Below, piece after piece: positions 61,890-64,000 of a DNA stretch of 64,000 nt (positions are counted from its first letter, which is position 1; every line of letters begins with the position of its first letter). The DNA is from Sphingomonas sp. OV641. Its GTDB lineage: Bacteria; Pseudomonadota; Alphaproteobacteria; Sphingomonadales; Sphingomonadaceae. Where the stretch lies: positions 1,860,001 to 1,924,000 of the forward strand of contig NZ_FNZB01000001.1 in the NCBI RefSeq assembly GCF_900109205.1, in the 5' to 3' direction. Below the pieces are notes generated by a model, which was not told the DNA's origin, searched no databases, and saw only the letters and a program-made list of their open reading frames with translations. A program made the position numbers and the translations under genes.

Positions 61890-63047
61890 ATGCAGGCCAC
61901 ACTCGATTTCGCGCTCGGTGAAAACGCGGAAATGATCCGCGACACGACGCGCCGCTTCGCCGACGAAAAGATCGCTCCGCTCGCCGCGAAGATCGACACC
62001 GACGACTGGTTCCCGCGCGACGAGCTCTGGCCCGCAATGGGCGAACTCGGCCTCCACGGCATCACCGTCGAGGAGGAACATGGCGGCCTCGGCCTCGGCT
62101 ATCTCGAACATGTCATCGCCTGCGAGGAAGTGAGCCGCGCGTCGGCCTCGATCGGCCTCAGCTACGGCGCGCACTCCAACCTGTGCGTCAACCAGATCCG
62201 CCGTTGGGCCTCGCCCGAGCAGAAGGCCAAATACCTCCCCAAGCTGATCAGCGGCGAACATGTCGGCAGCCTCGCCATGTCGGAGGCGGGCGCGGGCAGC
62301 GATGTCGTCTCGATGAAGCTGAAGGCGGAAAAGACCGACGCGGGCTATGTCCTCAACGGCACCAAATTCTGGATTACCAACGCCGCTTATGCGGATACGC
62401 TGGTCGTCTATGCCAAGACCGGCGAGGGTAGCCGCGGCATCACCACCTTCCTCATCGACAAGGACATGCCCGGCTTCTCGATCGGCCAGAAGATCGACAA
62501 GATGGGCATGCGCGGCTCCCCCACCGCGGAGCTCGTCTTCGACAATTGCGAAGTGCCGGACGAAAACGTCATGGGGCCGCTCAACGGCGGCGTCGGCGTG
62601 CTGATGAGCGGCCTCGATTACGAGCGCACGGTGCTCGCGGGCATTCAGCTCGGCGTTATGCAGGCCTGCCTCGACGTGGTGCTGCCGTACCTGCGCGAGC
62701 GCAAGCAGTTCGGCCAGCCGATCGGCGCGTTCCAGCTGATGCAGGCGAAGGTCGCCGACATGTACGTCGCGCTGAACAGCGCGCGCGCGTACGTCTATGC
62801 CGTCGCGCGCGCCTGCGACGCCGGTCAGACGACGCGCTTCGACGCCGCTGGCGCGATCCTGCTGGCGAGCGAAAACGCCTTCAAGGTCGCGGGCGAGGCG
62901 GTGCAGGCCCTGGGGGGCGCCGGCTACACCAAGGACTGGCCGGTCGAACGTTTCCTGCGTGACGCGAAGCTGCTGGATATCGGCGCCGGCACGAACGAGA
63001 TCCGCCGCATGCTGATCGGCCGCGAACTGATCGGAGCGGTGTCGTGA
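61890..63047 (+). CDS. ivd: Isovaleryl-CoA dehydrogenase-type acyl-CoA dehydrogenase
   Basis: A 385-residue flavoenzyme. Acyl-CoA dehydrogenase motifs are [77 protein letters not shown] (catalytic Glu region of the isovaleryl group), [20 protein letters not shown] and [16 protein letters not shown]. It oxidises isovaleryl-CoA to 3-methylcrotonyl-CoA with FAD. The next gene encodes a methylcrotonyl-CoA carboxylase subunit, so leucine degradation is well supported. ATG 61890 follows AGAGGAG, which is hidden in the 61850-61882 hairpin; ATG 61866 in the loop is in frame. Confidence 0.9.
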   Translation: MQATLDFALGENAEMIRDTTRRFADEKIAPLAAKIDTDDWFPRDELWPAMGELGLHGITVEEEHGGLGLGYLEHVIACEEVSRASASIGLSYGAHSNLCVNQIRRWASPEQKAKYLPKLISGEHVGSLAMSEAGAGSDVVSMKLKAEKTDAGYVLNGTKFWITNAAYADTLVVYAKTGEGSRGITTFLIDKDMPGFSIGQKIDKMGMRGSPTAELVFDNCEVPDENVMGPLNGGVGVLMSGLDYERTVLAGIQLGVMQACLDVVLPYLRERKQFGQPIGAFQLMQAKVADMYVALNSARAYVYAVARACDAGQTTRFDAAGAILLASENAFKVAGEAVQALGGAGYTKDWPVERFLRDAKLLDIGAGTNEIRRMLIGRELIGAVS

Positions 63048-63063
63048 GGGCGTTTCTAAATTT

Positions 63064-63196
63064 TCCCCGAGCTTCGCTCGGGGAGGGGGACCGCCGGCCG
63101 CAGGCCGGTGGTGGAGGGGCAGTCACGACCGCTCCGTATCTGCCCCTCCACCATCCGCTTCGCGGATGGTCCCCCTCCCCCAGCAAGCTGGGGGAG
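63064..63196. repeat. Composite palindromic repeat upstream of the carboxylase gene
   Basis: Two halves are inverted: GGGGAGGGGGACC with GGTGGTGGAGGGGCA on the left, and TGCCCCTCCACCA with GGTCCCCCTCCCC on the right. Each half also has its own small hairpins (CCCCGAGCTTCGCTCGGGG; CCATCCGCTTCGCGGATGG; CCCCCAGCAAGCTGGGGG). The right end GGGGGAGGAATG provides the Shine-Dalgarno for the next gene. Confidence 0.75.
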
Positions 63197-63201
63197 GAAT
63201 G

Positions 63202-64000
63202 ATGACCGGCCCCGTCCTCACCACCGCCCTCTCCCCCGCAGACGCAACCTTCCAGGCCAACGCCGCCCACAACCGCGCCCTCGCCGAGCAACTCCGCGCC
63301 GACGTCGCCCACGCCGCGCTGGGCGGCAACGCCAAGTCCCGCGAGCGCCACACCGCGCGCGGCAAGCTCCTCCCCCGCGACCGCGTCGAGCGCCTGCTCG
63401 ACCCCGGCTCGCCGCTGCTCGAAATCGGCCAGCTCGCCGCCCACGACGTTTATGGCGAGGACATCCCCGGCGCGGGCCTCATCACCGCGATCGGCCGCGT
63501 CTCCGGCCGCCAGTGCATGATCGTCTGCAACGACGCGACGGTGAAGGGCGGCACTTACTACCCGCTCACCGTCAAGAAGCACCTGCGCGCGCAGGAAATC
63601 GCCGAGGCGAACCGCCTCCCCTGCATCTATCTCGTCGACAGCGGGGGCGCGAACCTGCCGCATCAGGCCGAGGTGTTCCCCGATCGCGAGCATTTCGGCC
63701 GCATCTTCTTCAACCAGGCGAACATGTCGGCCAAGGGCATCCCGCAGATCGCCTGCGTGATGGGCAGCTGCACCGCGGGCGGTGCGTACGTGCCCGCCAT
63801 GTCCGACGAGACGGTGATCGTCCGCGAACAGGGCACGATCTTCCTCGCCGGTCCGCCCTTGGTGCAGGCCGCGACGGGCGAGGTGATCAGCGCGGAGAAT
63901 CTCGGCGGCGGCGACCTCCACGCGCGCAAATCGGGCGTGGTCGATCACCTCGCCGAGAATGACGAGCACGCACTCACCATCGTGCGCGACATCATCGCCA
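63202..64000 (+). CDS. mccB: Methylcrotonoyl-CoA carboxylase beta subunit (partial, runs off the right edge)
   Basis: The open frame runs from ATG 63202 (or ATG 63199) to the right edge, 266 residues. It is a carboxyltransferase of biotin-dependent acyl-CoA carboxylases: [20 protein letters not shown], then [60 protein letters not shown] and [31 protein letters not shown] is the acyl-CoA binding signature of the methylcrotonyl type. Following an isovaleryl-CoA dehydrogenase, it should carboxylate 3-methylcrotonyl-CoA together with a biotinylated alpha subunit expected downstream. Its ribosome-binding site is part of the repeat at 63064-63196. Confidence 0.9.
   Translation, partial: MTGPVLTTALSPADATFQANAAHNRALAEQLRADVAHAALGGNAKSRERHTARGKLLPRDRVERLLDPGSPLLEIGQLAAHDVYGEDIPGAGLITAIGRVSGRQCMIVCNDATVKGGTYYPLTVKKHLRAQEIAEANRLPCIYLVDSGGANLPHQAEVFPDREHFGRIFFNQANMSAKGIPQIACVMGSCTAGGAYVPAMSDETVIVREQGTIFLAGPPLVQAATGEVISAENLGGGDLHARKSGVVDHLAENDEHALTIVRDIIA

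Noticed and set aside
63108..63962. A 284-residue frame overlapping the carboxylase gene
   Set aside because: It is a shifted-frame shadow of the carboxyltransferase domain; the real frame begins at 63202 and shows [11 protein letters not shown].

Overview
The window looks like a chromosomal segment of a Sphingomonas-type alphaproteobacterium (Sphingomonadales). The reasons are high GC, frequent GTG/TTG starts, sphingomonad-style intergenic palindromes (for example the TCGACAAGCTCAGGGCGAAC type), EcfG-type stress promoters (GGAAC-N16-CGTT), a Wzx/Wzy exopolysaccharide locus with a PssD/PssE-like pair, and exosortase-A-associated genes. The genus call is an inference from gene content; no rRNA or tRNA gene was seen.

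Layout. 1-3152: end of a TolC-type efflux gene, a MarR regulator, and a divergent DUF4142 / DUF4403 pair with an EcfG promoter. 3264-5890: a small, apparently lower-GC accessory patch with a serine recombinase, a VapBC-type toxin-antitoxin pair and a lone PD-(D/E)xK nuclease. 6151-14691: a TonB-C protein, a secreted beta-helix protein, an aldehyde dehydrogenase with an EthD protein, FKBP, rpsU, cysS, an M48 protease and a 2-hydroxyacid dehydrogenase. 14692-18836: a coupled signalling operon (degenerate GGDEF-EAL protein, TPR hybrid histidine kinase, receiver protein). A candidate 18-residue ORF lies divergent to it behind an EcfG-like promoter. 19257-30750: housekeeping genes ald, csbD-like, xerC, priA, smr, mltA, Tim44-like, secB, murJ, trpS and a metallophosphatase that seems to lack any ATG/GTG/TTG start.

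30757-47084 is a nearly complete Wzx/Wzy-dependent capsule or exopolysaccharide locus. It has an initiating polyprenyl-phosphate sugar transferase, two GT4 glycosyltransferases, an Alg14/Alg13-like split glycosyltransferase (PssD/PssE type), a Wzx-like flippase, a Wzy-like polymerase, a Wzc-like autokinase, a Wza-like lipoprotein and an outer-membrane barrel. Candidate decorating enzymes are a sulfotransferase-like protein, two methyltransferases and a GINT1-N-like propeller protein. 47208-53515 holds tamB-tamA and a small upstream gene. 53641-55012 holds an S24/HTH regulator divergent from a small HTH-like gene across a perfect 20-bp palindrome. 55027-58741 holds a glycosyltransferase and an O-ligase of the exosortase-A type, with a translationally coupled 46-aa membrane ORF. 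59102-64000 holds aconitase, an isovaleryl-CoA-type dehydrogenase and the start of a methylcrotonyl-CoA carboxylase beta subunit (leucine degradation).

All gene identifications come from reading motifs in the translations; no database search was run. Start sites are chosen from Shine-Dalgarno-like sequences, overlaps and signal peptides, and differ in several cases from the longest possible reading frame.
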